A stretch of DNA of 64,000 nucleotides, from assembly GCF_900107995.1 (NCBI RefSeq), contig NZ_FNUM01000008.1:151458-215457 (forward strand). Reading direction: 5' to 3'. This DNA is from Alcanivorax sp. DSM 26293 (GTDB lineage Bacteria > Pseudomonadota > Gammaproteobacteria > Pseudomonadales > Alcanivoracaceae). Below are positions 53,168-61,769 of this stretch, in pieces. The translations under genes and the position numbers were made by a program. Each line of letters opens with the position of its first letter. The first letter of the stretch is position 1. A model generated the notes under the pieces. It was not told where the DNA came from. It saw nothing but the letters and a program-made list of their open reading frames with translations, and searched no databases.

Positions 53168-54175
53168 ATGACTGTCCGCTTCGGCGAGGAGCCTGTGGCT
53201 CCTCGCCCTCCTCGCCCCGCCCTTGCTAACCCTGCCAGCCTGACTGGCCTCTTCAGTCTGCTGGTTCTGTTTTTACTGAGTGGATGCCAAAGTTTTCCAC
53301 CTCCCGAGAGTGCCCAGGTAGACACGGAGCAGGAGCTGGTGGTGCCCTTCGTTCCCCAGGAAAAATACCAATGCGGTCCCGCGGCTCTGGCCATGATGCT
53401 GCAATGGGCCGGCAAGCCGGTAACGGCAGACAGTCTGGTGGACGAAGTGTGGCTCCCGGAGCGGGAAGGCAGCCTGGGGATCGAATTGCGTGCCGCCGCG
53501 CGCAGTCGCGGCCTGATGGCGTACCCGGTAGAAAACAGCCAGGCGCTGTTTACGGAACTGCAGGCAGGCCGCCCGGTACTGGTGCTACAGAACCTGGCGC
53601 TGCGCCGCTGGCCCCAGTGGCATTTCGCCGTGGTCACCGGCTATCGGGACCAGGGCAACACCATGGTGTTGCACAGTGGCACCGATGCCGGCAAGACCAC
53701 CCACTGGAACCGCTTTATCCGGACCTGGGCCCGCGCGGATCAGTGGGGCTTTACCCTGGTTGAGCCCGGTCAGCTGCCTGCCAGTGCGGAACCGGACACC
53801 CTGTTCCGGGCCATTTCCGCCCTGCCCGATGGCGATGCCTTCTGGCCCGCCGCCGTCGCGGCATTCCCGGACAGCGGCAAACTCTGGTTCGGACACGGCA
53901 ACAGCCTGTGGAAACAGGGACAGCAGCACAAGGCGTTGGATGCCTTTCACAACGCCACCGAGAAAGCGCCGGACTTTGCCGCCGCCTGGAACAATCGCGC
54001 CTACGCGGAACAGGCCCTGGGCAATAAAAAAAGCGCCAACGACAGCATCTGCCGCGCCCATGCATTGGCGCCCGGGGATCAGACCATCCGCGACAGTGTG
54101 GCTGAGCTAACCGGTCAGTCCTGTTCTTCTTCTGCGGACGCCCCGTCGGCGGAAGGCTGTTGCGCCGCTAACTGA
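53168..54175 (+). CDS. PA2778-like lipoprotein with C39-type cysteine peptidase domain and TPR repeats
   Basis: 335 residues. The n-region before the lipobox LFLLSGC (Cys39) is unusually long and proline-rich, so a later start is possible. The peptidase-like domain (55-190) has the C39 pattern: QEKYQCGPAALAMMLQW (Cys nucleophile), and PQWHFAVVTGYRD with the His, followed by VLHSG. A C-terminal part (about 205-310) has TPR-like repeats (AFHNATEKAPDFAAAWNNRAYAEQALG). It is paired with the PA2779-like protein. Its last 61 bases overlap the convergent gene at 54115. Confidence 0.85.
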   Translation: MTVRFGEEPVAPRPPRPALANPASLTGLFSLLVLFLLSGCQSFPPPESAQVDTEQELVVPFVPQEKYQCGPAALAMMLQWAGKPVTADSLVDEVWLPEREGSLGIELRAAARSRGLMAYPVENSQALFTELQAGRPVLVLQNLALRRWPQWHFAVVTGYRDQGNTMVLHSGTDAGKTTHWNRFIRTWARADQWGFTLVEPGQLPASAEPDTLFRAISALPDGDAFWPAAVAAFPDSGKLWFGHGNSLWKQGQQHKALDAFHNATEKAPDFAAAWNNRAYAEQALGNKKSANDSICRAHALAPGDQTIRDSVAELTGQSCSSSADAPSAEGCCAAN

Positions 54176-54720
54176 TTACGCTGCTCGCGCAGTTTTGCCA
54201 GCTTGGCCTCCCCTTCTGCCAGTTGCGCCTCGCTGATGCCTTCGGCGCGGCCTTTGGCAATCATCGCTTCCAGTTTCGGGATACGCTGATCAACGGCTCT
54301 GGCGAACGAGGCATACACGTTCTGTTTCTGGCGCTGCTCGTACTGTTGATACAGCGCCGGATCGGCCAGCTCGGCCGCACTGGGCGGCTCACGCAAATCC
54401 GTAGGCGGGGCCAGCGGCGGTGTACGCGGATCGCCATGGCGCATGCTTTCACGCAAGGCCTTCACCGCTTGTGGCGAAGGCATCGGCCCGGCAGCGGCGT
54501 GGTCAAGCCGGGAGGCCCGGGATGGCCGCTGCCGTTCCGCCACGGTGTCAATCATGGGCAACGCCGTGGCCGCTTTTTCCTGCCCTTTCTGCACCGGGAC
54601 CTCCACCGCCGTGCTGTCATTGGTCACCTCCGGTAGCGGCGCCGGTGCTGTGTTCGGTAACCACCTGGCCATCACCAGGGCCACCGCGCCCAGCAACAGG
54701 GCGATGAGCAGCGCTTTCAT
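54115..54720 (-). CDS. Membrane-anchored coiled-coil protein, unknown
   Basis: 201 residues from ATG 54720 (GTG 54723 is in frame). One N-terminal helix (MKALLIALLLGAVALVMARWL) anchors a periplasmic part. Residues 25-110 are proline-rich and low-complexity. Residues 125-185 are strongly helical and charged (AVDQRIPKLEAMIAKGRAEGISEAQLAEGEAKLAKLREQRNQLAAQ), probably a coiled coil. No family is recognised. The start touches the stop of the parvulin gene (TGATG), so the two are translated together. Its 3' end overlaps the convergent PA2778-like gene by 61 bases. Confidence 0.75.
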   Translation of the reverse strand: MKALLIALLLGAVALVMARWLPNTAPAPLPEVTNDSTAVEVPVQKGQEKAATALPMIDTVAERQRPSRASRLDHAAAGPMPSPQAVKALRESMRHGDPRTPPLAPPTDLREPPSAAELADPALYQQYEQRQKQNVYASFARAVDQRIPKLEAMIAKGRAEGISEAQLAEGEAKLAKLREQRNQLAAQQPSADGASAEEEQD

Positions 54721-56048
54721 CACAGCACCGCCGGATTGATTCGCAGTGATGCCTGCTCGGTGACTTCCGCCAGCAGGCTCTGGAAGCGTTGTTGCAACAG
54801 TTCCTGAGCCACCGCCCGACCCGCACGGTAGCGCACTGATTCGCTATCCAGGCTCTGGTAGCCAGTGACTTTTTCTTCCACCAGAAACAGTTCCCAGTAG
54901 GGGGCCCCATCGGCACCAGGGCTGCGAAACGGGGGGGACACTGCGCCCTCAGGCTGCACAAACGCCAGTGCCCGGGTCCAGTGATCCTGCCGGGATTGCC
55001 GATCAATCCAGCCCAGATCGCCGCCCTGTTCCCGGTCCGGTGTCACGGAGTAATCCGCGACTGCCTGGTCAAACGACAAGCCACCCTGGATCAACGCATA
55101 CACCCGATCTGCCTGCTGCTGACTACTCACTCGCAGATGGCGTGCACGCACCCGCTCCACACGGATGAATTGTTCCCTGTTCGCCGCGTAGTAATCAGCG
55201 ATCTGCCCATCGCTCACCTGGGCAGCCAGCTCCCGCAGTTGCGGGTTGTCGTCATGGATGTCCTGCATCAGTCCCATGTCATGCATCAGACTCTCCCGCT
55301 GCAGGGCATCATCGATGCTGCGATCCACTGCGGCGATGGCCGCAGAGGACAGGCCGGCCTGTTGCTCAAACCAGTAAAACACGTAGGCCATGGTCAGCTG
55401 CTGTTTCACCGCTTCACGCATAAAATCCAGGTTGAGGTTATGCATCTGCACCTTTAACTGGATGTTCTGCCGGCGGTACAGATCCCACAGGGTCAGGATC
55501 TGTTCCGGCTGGTCGTCAGCAAAGCGATAGCGGGCCAGCACATAGTTGCTGGCCGCTTGCTGCTGATCGTCAGTCATGGTGCTGTAAAGCGCCTGCTCCA
55601 GGGTCAGCATGGGCGCCAGCGCCTCACGGGAGAGAGCCAGCGGCGCGGTCAGGCTATCCAGGCTGTTGCCCATCCCATCCTCGTTAACCGCTTTGCGCAG
55701 GGCATCGGCATAGGCGGTACGAATCAGTTTGAAGCGCTGTTGTTCATGTCGGGTGACAGGGTCATAACCCACCCGCTCGGGATGGGCATGATGGTCATCC
55801 CGGGCGTTGGCCACCGCCGCCAGAAGACGGTTTTCCACCAGTCCCTTGAGCACTCGTTCCCGGCTGATCTCCGGCTCGCTGCGCCGGGCCGCTGCAACGA
55901 ACACATCCAGCGTGGCGGAGGGAATCACATCACCATCCACCCGGGCAGCCACGGTATCGGGCAAGGGTCCCCACTGCTGCCAGCCTGCATAGCCGCCCAC
56001 GGCGACAACTGCCAACACAATGGCCAACATCCATCGGTGCATTGCCAT
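54720..56048 (-). CDS. Membrane-anchored parvulin-type peptidyl-prolyl isomerase (SurA/PrsA-like foldase)
   Basis: 442 residues. One N-terminal helix (MLAIVLAVVAVGGYAGW) anchors it in the inner membrane, facing the periplasm. A long helical chaperone-like part (40-290) precedes a parvulin domain (about 300-395: RVRARHLRVSSQQQADRVYALIQGGLSFDQAVADYSVTPDREQGGDLGWI) and a C-terminal helix. It would help fold exported proteins. It lies between a coiled-coil anchored protein (coupled, downstream) and a secreted phospholipase-like protein (upstream, same strand), so it may be a dedicated foldase for that enzyme. Confidence 0.85.
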   Translation of the reverse strand: MAMHRWMLAIVLAVVAVGGYAGWQQWGPLPDTVAARVDGDVIPSATLDVFVAAARRSEPEISRERVLKGLVENRLLAAVANARDDHHAHPERVGYDPVTRHEQQRFKLIRTAYADALRKAVNEDGMGNSLDSLTAPLALSREALAPMLTLEQALYSTMTDDQQQAASNYVLARYRFADDQPEQILTLWDLYRRQNIQLKVQMHNLNLDFMREAVKQQLTMAYVFYWFEQQAGLSSAAIAAVDRSIDDALQRESLMHDMGLMQDIHDDNPQLRELAAQVSDGQIADYYAANREQFIRVERVRARHLRVSSQQQADRVYALIQGGLSFDQAVADYSVTPDREQGGDLGWIDRQSRQDHWTRALAFVQPEGAVSPPFRSPGADGAPYWELFLVEEKVTGYQSLDSESVRYRAGRAVAQELLQQRFQSLLAEVTEQASLRINPAVL

Positions 56049-56091
56049 GGAAGTTTTCCTCTAATTTTTCTTATTGCGCGTTCATTAGCCG

Positions 56092-56169
56092 TAGGGTGCA
56101 CTGAGCCTAAGCGAACTGCACCGATCTGGCGTTTGGATGGTGCAGTTCGCATAGGCTCAGTGCACCCTA
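56092..56169. repeat. Palindromic intergenic element, family 1, copy 3 (loop inverted)
   Basis: Arms 56092-56122 and 56139-56169, complementary over 31 bases with one mismatch (GCATAGG instead of GCTTAGG). The 16-base loop GATCTGGCGTTTGGAT is the reverse complement type of the copy 1 loop (GGCGTTT against AAACGCC), so the element is inserted in the opposite direction. It lies between the phospholipase-like and parvulin genes. Confidence 0.9.
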
Positions 56170-56208
56170 CGGAAAAACACCGGCCCGGTTACGAGCCGGT
56201 TCGCGGCA

Positions 56209-57231
56209 TCACGGGTTTACCTGATGGGCCGCGTGGTTCAGCAGATGCACCACCATGGCGATGGCATTGGGAATCACCGTCTGCGCCACCTGCACGCGAT
56301 CGGAATGGTCGGTGCTGGACAGCACGATACCGCCGTTGCCATAAGCCAAGGCGCCCCCCTCGGTGAGCAGTGGGCGGATATCCGTACCCGTGGGAGACAG
56401 CGGCGTAAAATTCTGCAGGGCCTGATCCACCAGGATGGTGTCATTCAGGTTTTCGCTGTCGTAATAATCCGCCACCCAGGATTCCCAGCCGCTATGGTTC
56501 AGGGCCGAGGTGGTCCACACATGGTGGGGCTGCAGCAGATCGGTGGTGTGCAATACAAAGCCCAGGGTCTGGGCTGTGGGCTGGCTGAGGAACTGGCTGT
56601 ACCAGTACTGACCCAGGTTATCGATGGGCTGGAACGGCATTTCCTCGAAGTCATCGTACATGGACTTGCTGGAATAGCTGCCCTGGCGATAGTTGGCTTC
56701 GGTAATCCCGTAGGTGTTGTACTGCGAATCGTCCGACCACCACCAGCCACTCATTCCACCGGAACCATCATCCAGGTAATCACCATACAGCCAGGACGCG
56801 GCCAGGTTATCGATATCGCCCCAGACCGTGAGCAGGTCATAGTTATAGCCGCCCAGATCATTACCGTGCACGTCGGAACTGCGGGTGTGATTCTGGAAGT
56901 GCCAGTAGGAGGTATAGTTCACCAGTGAAGCACCGGCGTTGAATACCGGGGCGTAAACGCAATCACCGGTGACCGCGCCACACAGATAGGTGTCCTGGAA
57001 GTCATCCACATCGTAGGCACCCTGGCCAATCACCTCGGCAAACTGCTCCATGGTATAGCCTGCAGCATTGACCCAGGCCTTGAGGCGGTTGTACTCGGTA
57101 TTGCCCGGGTGGTTTTTCATGTATTCCACCGCATCAATGGCAATGCGCTTGTGGGTAATCTGCTGAAACGCCTGGGCAGGCGCAGAGATAACAACGGCAG
57201 CCAGCAGGCCGCAGAGTGCGAGCTTTTTCAT
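56209..57231 (-). CDS. Secreted phospholipase-C-like / S1-P1-nuclease-fold protein
   Basis: 340 residues with a clear signal peptide (MKKLALCGLLAAVVISAPAQA). The mature protein begins FQQITHKRIAIDAVEYM and carries spaced His/Asp/Glu residues expected of the zinc phospholipase C fold: ITHKR near 26, NYTSYWHFQNH near 105-115, FVLHTTDLLQPHHVWTTSALNHSGWESWV near 225-255. Many aromatic residues and few cysteines. The likeness to zinc-dependent phospholipase C is by pattern and should be held loosely. A perfect palindrome lies about 30 bases upstream of the ATG. Confidence 0.68.
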   Translation of the reverse strand: MKKLALCGLLAAVVISAPAQAFQQITHKRIAIDAVEYMKNHPGNTEYNRLKAWVNAAGYTMEQFAEVIGQGAYDVDDFQDTYLCGAVTGDCVYAPVFNAGASLVNYTSYWHFQNHTRSSDVHGNDLGGYNYDLLTVWGDIDNLAASWLYGDYLDDGSGGMSGWWWSDDSQYNTYGITEANYRQGSYSSKSMYDDFEEMPFQPIDNLGQYWYSQFLSQPTAQTLGFVLHTTDLLQPHHVWTTSALNHSGWESWVADYYDSENLNDTILVDQALQNFTPLSPTGTDIRPLLTEGGALAYGNGGIVLSSTDHSDRVQVAQTVIPNAIAMVVHLLNHAAHQVNP

Positions 57232-57628
57232 GGGTCCCCTCCCAATGCTTATGAAGTTTGTTGTGTTTATTGATCAAACAATAAACACACTGGCCCTGAC
57301 ACCCTAGGACGTAGCCGGACAAAAAATGGACATTTTCTGCCACGAGGATTCACGGGTTGCCAGCGCGGCCTTCAGCCTGCGGTGAAGAGATGACGGGAGG
57401 GTGTCATCATGAATCTGGGGTGCGTAGGGCCCGATTCAGGATACACTCGCTACCCCATGGGAGCGGTGAGACAACGGCTGCGTGGTCTGCAACGCCTTGC
57501 TAAGCTTGTTCTGAGCCCGAGAAAATCCCTCTTGGATCACATGTATTGCCCTCCCGGACCCATTACACTCGGCAACACATGGTCAACACTCTTTGATTGC
57601 CCGTCACAGCCCTTGGAGCCTTCAGGTT
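57232..57628. other. Divergent intergenic region between phospholipase-like and MscK-like genes
   Basis: 397 bases without a supported gene. Contains the palindrome at 57262-57289 near the minus-strand gene. The rest shows no strong repeat, promoter or RNA structure. Confidence 0.6.
57262..57289. promoter_or_regulatory. Palindrome upstream of the phospholipase-like gene
   Basis: TGTGTTTATTG and CAATAAACACA are perfect 11-base arms around ATCAAA, 31 bases before the minus-strand ATG. AT-rich without a T-run, so more like an operator than a terminator. Confidence 0.6.
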
Positions 57629-60600
57629 ATGGATCGACGTCTGGCCCTTATTCTGCTCATTTTCCTGCCTGCCCTTGTCCAGGCTCAGATCGGGGGTTTT
57701 TCCCTGCCCGGCGTCGGCGATCTGGAAAAGCAGATCACCGAAAGCGCCGAAAACAGTGCTGACGGTACCAACACCGACAAGAAACTTCTCGAACGCACCC
57801 TGGAATTGCGCCGGGAAGTGGACAGCAATCAACAAACCATCAAGGATCTGGAAACCTTCGCTCGCCAGGCTGCCACACAGCGGGCCCGACTGAACGCCGA
57901 ACTGGCCGAGGCTCGCCAGCAACAGGACAAGGACTGGTCCGCACAATACCAGGACCTGTCTCTGCAGGCCCTGGTGGAAAAACTGACCAGCCGGCTGGAT
58001 GCACTGGAAAAAAACCAGAGTCGGCTGGCGGAAGTGAACAGTGAACTGACCCGGACCCAGACCCTGCCCGAGCAGGCCCAGAATGTGATCAGCAAAGCCA
58101 TGGAGCGTATGGATACCATCCGCTCCCGGCTGAATGAGGGCACCGACGAGAACGGCGAGCCTCTCAGTGAAAAACAGGAGCAGGGGCTCAATATCGAGCT
58201 GCGTGCCCTGGAAACCCGCATTGAGCGCTTCAATCAGGAACTGTCCGTGGTCGACAAGAAACAGGATGTCGCCCGTCTGGAACAGCAGCTGTTGCGTACC
58301 GAGCAAGCCACCCTGGAAGCCCAACTGGATGCCGTACAGCCCCTGATCCAGCAACGCCGCATCAATCAGCTGCAGGACATGGCCAATGCGCCGGAATCGT
58401 CCCTGCCGGAAAGCGTACTGGACAACAAGCGCATCAAGGCTGCCATCGCCGAAAACCAGGCCCTGCGCGAACAGCTTGCCACCACCAGCCAGGCGGTGAA
58501 CGGCCTGCTACGTGGCGCCATCGACACCAAAACCCAGCTCGACAAGGCCCGCGCCCTGTCCAGCACCGTCAACGACCAGATCCGCCTGCTGGACGGTAGC
58601 CTGCTGTTGTCACGGGTGTTGTACCAGCAACAGAAGCGTCTGCCACAAAGTCAGCCGGACATGGACCTGCAGAAAAATATTTCGGATGCCCGTCTGGAGC
58701 AATTCGAACTGGAGCAGAAGATCCAGTCCCTGGATAACTCCCCCTTGCCGGAACAGGAAAAACTCAAGGGCGAACTTACCGCGGATATGGAGCGCGCCTT
58801 TTCCATCCTCCATCGGGAACGTCGGGAACTGTACGACCAGCTCAACCAGGAACTGGGCCGCCAACTGGCCATCCTCACTCGGACCCAGTTGAATCAGGAG
58901 CAGCTGAACAAGGTGTCCCGCAGCCTGCACAAGATCATCTCCGAGCAAACCTTCTGGATGCCCAGCACCCAGCCGGTCAGCCTGGAGTGGCTGGGCAAAT
59001 TGCCCGGCCACATTACCCAGCAACTGCAGGACATGCCCTGGAAAGATCTCTGGCAAGGCAGCCGGGAGCTGGTGACCGGGAAGTGGGGCTGGCTGATTCT
59101 GGCCCTGATCCCCGCGGTGACCCTGATACTGCTGCGACCGCGACTGAAAAAGCGTATCGACACCATGAACCAGGATGTGGGTTTCCTGCGCCGGGACAGC
59201 CAGCTGCATACGCCGTTAAGCCTGCTCTATACCGTGCTGATATCTTCGCCGGCGCCTATCGCTTTGGGGATTATCGCCGCTGGCCTGTGGCGCCAGCCCA
59301 GCACCATCACCAGTGTACTGGGCGCCGCCTTTGCCCAGCTTGCCTTGCTCTGGCTGGTATTCGAAATGCTCTACCGGCTGCTGAAAAGTGGCGGTATCGC
59401 CCAGCGTCATTTCCGCTGGGACAACGAGCATAATCAGCATATGCGCCGCCGCCTGGCCCTGACCGGCCTGGCCATTATTCCCATGACTTTCATCATCGCC
59501 TTTGGCGACCAATGGCCCGCCCAGCTCAGCAACGATCGCCTGGGACTGGTCATCATGGTAGCCAGCCTGATCGTGGTGATGATCAGCTTGCCCTCAGTGG
59601 CACAGAGTTACCCGGGCCGGCATTACAGCCGTACCATGAAGGGCCTGTCCACCGGACTCTGCGCCGCCGCGCCCCTGATCCTCACGGTGCTGATCGGCAT
59701 CGGCTATTACTACACCTCGGTTCGCCTGGCCGGGCACATGATCTACAGCCTCTACCTGGTGGTTCTGTGGATTCTGCTGGATGCCGTCGCCGTGCGGGGG
59801 CTCGCCGTTGCCGCCCAGCGACTGGCCTACCGCCGTGCGGTGACCCAGCGGGAAGCCGACCAGAAGGGCTCGGACACCTCCTCAGCTGCCTCGGAAGCAG
59901 TGGAAGTCGAAGAACCGCAGCTGGACCTGAAACAGGTGAACCAGCAGTCCCTGCGCCTGATCCGCCTAGCACTGATTGCCGGTATCGCAGTGCTGGTTTA
60001 CTGGGTATGGGCCGATGTCTTCCATGCCTTCTCCTACACCGAAAACATCGTGCTCTGGGAAACCGCCGATGCCGCCGGCCAGGCCGGCAGCACCTCGCCC
60101 ATCAGTCTGGGCGATGTGATGACCGCCTTGATCATTGGTGCGGTCACCTTCCTGCTGGCCAGCAACCTGCCCGGCCTGCTGGAAGTACTGGTGCTGTCAC
60201 GGATGGACCTGCGCCAGGGCACCAGCTACGCCACCACGACCCTGCTCTCCTACGTAATCGTGGGCGGCGGCATCATCATCACGTTCGGCGCCCTGGGCCT
60301 GAGCTGGGACAAGATGCAGTGGCTTGTGGCAGCCCTGGGCGTGGGCCTCGGCTTTGGTCTGCAGGAAATCTTTGCCAACTTTATCTCCGGCATCATCCTG
60401 CTGTTCGAACGCCCTATTCGTATTGGCGATGTGATCACCATCAACAACCTGGACGGCACCGTCAGTCGCATCCGCATCCGCGCCACCACCCTGATTGACT
60501 TCGACCGCAAGGAAATCCTGGTGCCCAACAAGGTGTTCGTCACCGAGCGACTGATCAACTGGTCCCTGTCCGACACCGTCACCCGCATCATCATCAAGGT

Positions 60601-60994
60601 GGGCTTCGCCTATGGCTCCGACCTGCAGAAATGCCGCGACGTTCTCATGCAGGCCGCCCGGGAAAACAAACGGGTGCTACGGGATCCGGAACCGGTGGTG
60701 TTCTTCCTCAGCTTCGGCGCCAGCACCCTGGACCACGAACTGCGCGTCCACGTGAATGACATCGGCGACCGCCTGGCCGCCACCGACGAACTCAACCGCC
60801 ATATCGATGCCTTGTGCAAGGAACACGACATTGAAATCGCCTTCAGCCAGCTGGATATCCATATCCGCAATGGTGATGGCGACAAGCTGTGTATTGAGGG
60901 GGAAAAGAAGGAAAAGTCTGTACAGCAAGACGATAAGGGCCAGGCACCCAAAGCCAACGACGGCGAGCATAACGAAAGTAACGACCCTCGCTAA
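57629..60994 (+). CDS. mscK: Mechanosensitive channel, MscK/KefA type
   Basis: 1121 residues from ATG 57629 (GGAG ten bases upstream), equal to the E. coli MscK length. A signal peptide (LALILLIFLPALVQA) is followed by about 450 residues of periplasmic coiled coil. About 11 membrane helices lie between 490 and 940. The MscS core has the pore-lining and beta-domain sequence GVGLGFGLQEIFANFISGIILLFERPIRIGDVITINNLDGTV, with TTLIDFDRKEILVPNKVF. It releases ions on membrane tension under osmotic downshift. A charged C-terminal tail (KGQAPKANDGEHNESND) ends it. Confidence 0.93.
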   Translation: MDRRLALILLIFLPALVQAQIGGFSLPGVGDLEKQITESAENSADGTNTDKKLLERTLELRREVDSNQQTIKDLETFARQAATQRARLNAELAEARQQQDKDWSAQYQDLSLQALVEKLTSRLDALEKNQSRLAEVNSELTRTQTLPEQAQNVISKAMERMDTIRSRLNEGTDENGEPLSEKQEQGLNIELRALETRIERFNQELSVVDKKQDVARLEQQLLRTEQATLEAQLDAVQPLIQQRRINQLQDMANAPESSLPESVLDNKRIKAAIAENQALREQLATTSQAVNGLLRGAIDTKTQLDKARALSSTVNDQIRLLDGSLLLSRVLYQQQKRLPQSQPDMDLQKNISDARLEQFELEQKIQSLDNSPLPEQEKLKGELTADMERAFSILHRERRELYDQLNQELGRQLAILTRTQLNQEQLNKVSRSLHKIISEQTFWMPSTQPVSLEWLGKLPGHITQQLQDMPWKDLWQGSRELVTGKWGWLILALIPAVTLILLRPRLKKRIDTMNQDVGFLRRDSQLHTPLSLLYTVLISSPAPIALGIIAAGLWRQPSTITSVLGAAFAQLALLWLVFEMLYRLLKSGGIAQRHFRWDNEHNQHMRRRLALTGLAIIPMTFIIAFGDQWPAQLSNDRLGLVIMVASLIVVMISLPSVAQSYPGRHYSRTMKGLSTGLCAAAPLILTVLIGIGYYYTSVRLAGHMIYSLYLVVLWILLDAVAVRGLAVAAQRLAYRRAVTQREADQKGSDTSSAASEAVEVEEPQLDLKQVNQQSLRLIRLALIAGIAVLVYWVWADVFHAFSYTENIVLWETADAAGQAGSTSPISLGDVMTALIIGAVTFLLASNLPGLLEVLVLSRMDLRQGTSYATTTLLSYVIVGGGIIITFGALGLSWDKMQWLVAALGVGLGFGLQEIFANFISGIILLFERPIRIGDVITINNLDGTVSRIRIRATTLIDFDRKEILVPNKVFVTERLINWSLSDTVTRIIIKVGFAYGSDLQKCRDVLMQAARENKRVLRDPEPVVFFLSFGASTLDHELRVHVNDIGDRLAATDELNRHIDALCKEHDIEIAFSQLDIHIRNGDGDKLCIEGEKKEKSVQQDDKGQAPKANDGEHNESNDPR

Positions 60995-60996
60995 AC

Positions 60997-61038
60997 CCAT
61001 AGGGCGGAAATACCCAACCGGATATTTCCGCCCTATGG
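60997..61038. terminator. Long perfect hairpin after mscK
   Basis: CCATAGGGCGGAAATA at 60997-61012 pairs perfectly with TATTTCCGCCCTATGG at 61023-61038 over a ten-base loop, two bases after the mscK stop. It has no T-run, so it may slow or protect rather than cleanly end transcription. It lies at the border between normal chromosome and the AT-richer cassette region. Confidence 0.55.
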
Positions 61039-61069
61039 CGCCCCTCCAGCAGTTACGAGAACGAAATAA

Positions 61070-61285
61070 TTACTTCCAGCCCTGCCGCCAGCTCGACGCC
61101 TCCCTGAGCTGTTTCCAATCAATAGCCTCTGAACGGTTTGAAATCACCGCCTCTATCAGGCAATGAATAACCTCACCCGCTTCATCGAATTCGACCTCAG
61201 TCACCAGAAAATGCTTTTCTTTCTTTACTGGCTTGACCGCAGTCCACTTGCTGTGAAGCAACTTTTTGGGGTTGATTTTATTCAT
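61070..61285 (-). CDS. Small tryptophan-rich protein (TIGR02450-like)
   Basis: 71 residues from ATG 61285 (GAAGAG upstream); GTG 61291 is in frame. The sequence MNKINPKKLLHSKWTAVKPVKKEKHFLVTEVEFDE ... AIDWKQLREASSWRQGWK follows the TIGR02450 pattern closely: the NPKKLLxSKWTA start, KHFxV and the C-terminal W-x-Q-G-W. It is cytoplasmic, with no known function. The start lies 18 bases beyond the recombination core of the last attC-like site, as for the cassette genes, so it may itself be the end cassette with a lost attC, or a chromosomal gene next to the array. Confidence 0.8.
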   Translation of the reverse strand: MNKINPKKLLHSKWTAVKPVKKEKHFLVTEVEFDEAGEVIHCLIEAVISNRSEAIDWKQLREASSWRQGWK

Positions 61286-61302
61286 TGGCACTCTTCAATT
61301 GA

Positions 61303-61359
61303 CATCAACGCTCAAAGCAGCGGCGCATTTATGCGTCCGCCTGTCTTTTCTTGTTAAAC
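61303..61359 (-). repeat. attC-like recombination site 3
   Basis: Read on the minus strand: R'' GTTTAAC, spacer AAGA, arm AAAGACAGGCGGACGCAT, turn AA, arm ATGCGCCGCTGCTTT, spacer GAGC, R' GTTGATG. Removing three single bases (A, G, A) from the first arm makes it the exact complement of the second, a 15-base stem with all extra-helical bases on one side. This is the signature of integron attC sites. R' is degenerate at its last bases. Confidence 0.85.
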
Positions 61360-61682
61360 GGGTCGGCACCGTATCGGTTAAGGCCAGAAGTCCCAGGAAG
61401 AAAACCGCACTCAACTAAAACCCAGAGATTTCCAAATGGGATAAGGTTGATCAAGCACCACCAACCTGACTTATCTCGATCGTGCCAGCGCTTAATTTGG
61501 ACCATAATCGCTGGATAGGCAGCGACAAGATATGCAATCCAGAAATAACTAAAGCGAGACTCTAGTTCTAGGCCGGCCAGGTCCGCAGCTATAAATGGCG
61601 CGGCGATGCATAACTGCCATATCCAAAAGGTCATTCGCCCAACTCGCCCTTTAGGGCTGGTTAAGATGCTCTTTATATCCAT
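61329..61682 (-). CDS. DUF805 membrane protein (cassette gene)
   Basis: 117 residues. The DUF805 pattern is present: KGRVGRMTFWIWQL at the N-terminus, three or four helices, and the signature QIKRWHDRDKSGWWCLINLIPFGNLWVLVECGFLPGTSGLNRYGADP. An inner membrane protein of unknown function, found often in mobile cassettes. Base composition is visibly more AT-rich than mscK. It starts 18 bases after the core of attC site 2, and its 3' end lies inside attC site 3, as in integron cassettes. Confidence 0.88.
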   Translation of the reverse strand: MDIKSILTSPKGRVGRMTFWIWQLCIAAPFIAADLAGLELESRFSYFWIAYLVAAYPAIMVQIKRWHDRDKSGWWCLINLIPFGNLWVLVECGFLPGTSGLNRYGADPFNKKRQADA

Positions 61683-61699
61683 ACGTCCAGCTTTACTCC

Positions 61700-61769
61700 G
61701 TTTAACGCCAAAATAAGCCGCCGGTTGGAGCGCAAGCGCAAACCGGTCGGCTTGATTTACTGGCTAAAT
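61700..61769 (-). repeat. attC-like recombination site 2
   Basis: Minus strand: R'' ATTTAGC, spacer CAGT, arm AAATCAAGCCGACCGGTT, 14-base variable loop, arm AACCGGCGGCTTATTT, spacer TGGC, R' GTTAAAC (a full match to GTTRRRY). The first arm pairs with the second over 16 bases when two single bases (C and A) are left out. Four-base spacers on both sides equal those of sites 1 and 3. Confidence 0.92.

Noticed and set aside
60997..61060. Hairpin after mscK as a fourth attC site
   Set aside because: The stem is perfect with no extra-helical bases and lacks a four-base spacer to an R' box; GTTTAGC is a poor core. Better explained as a terminator-like hairpin.
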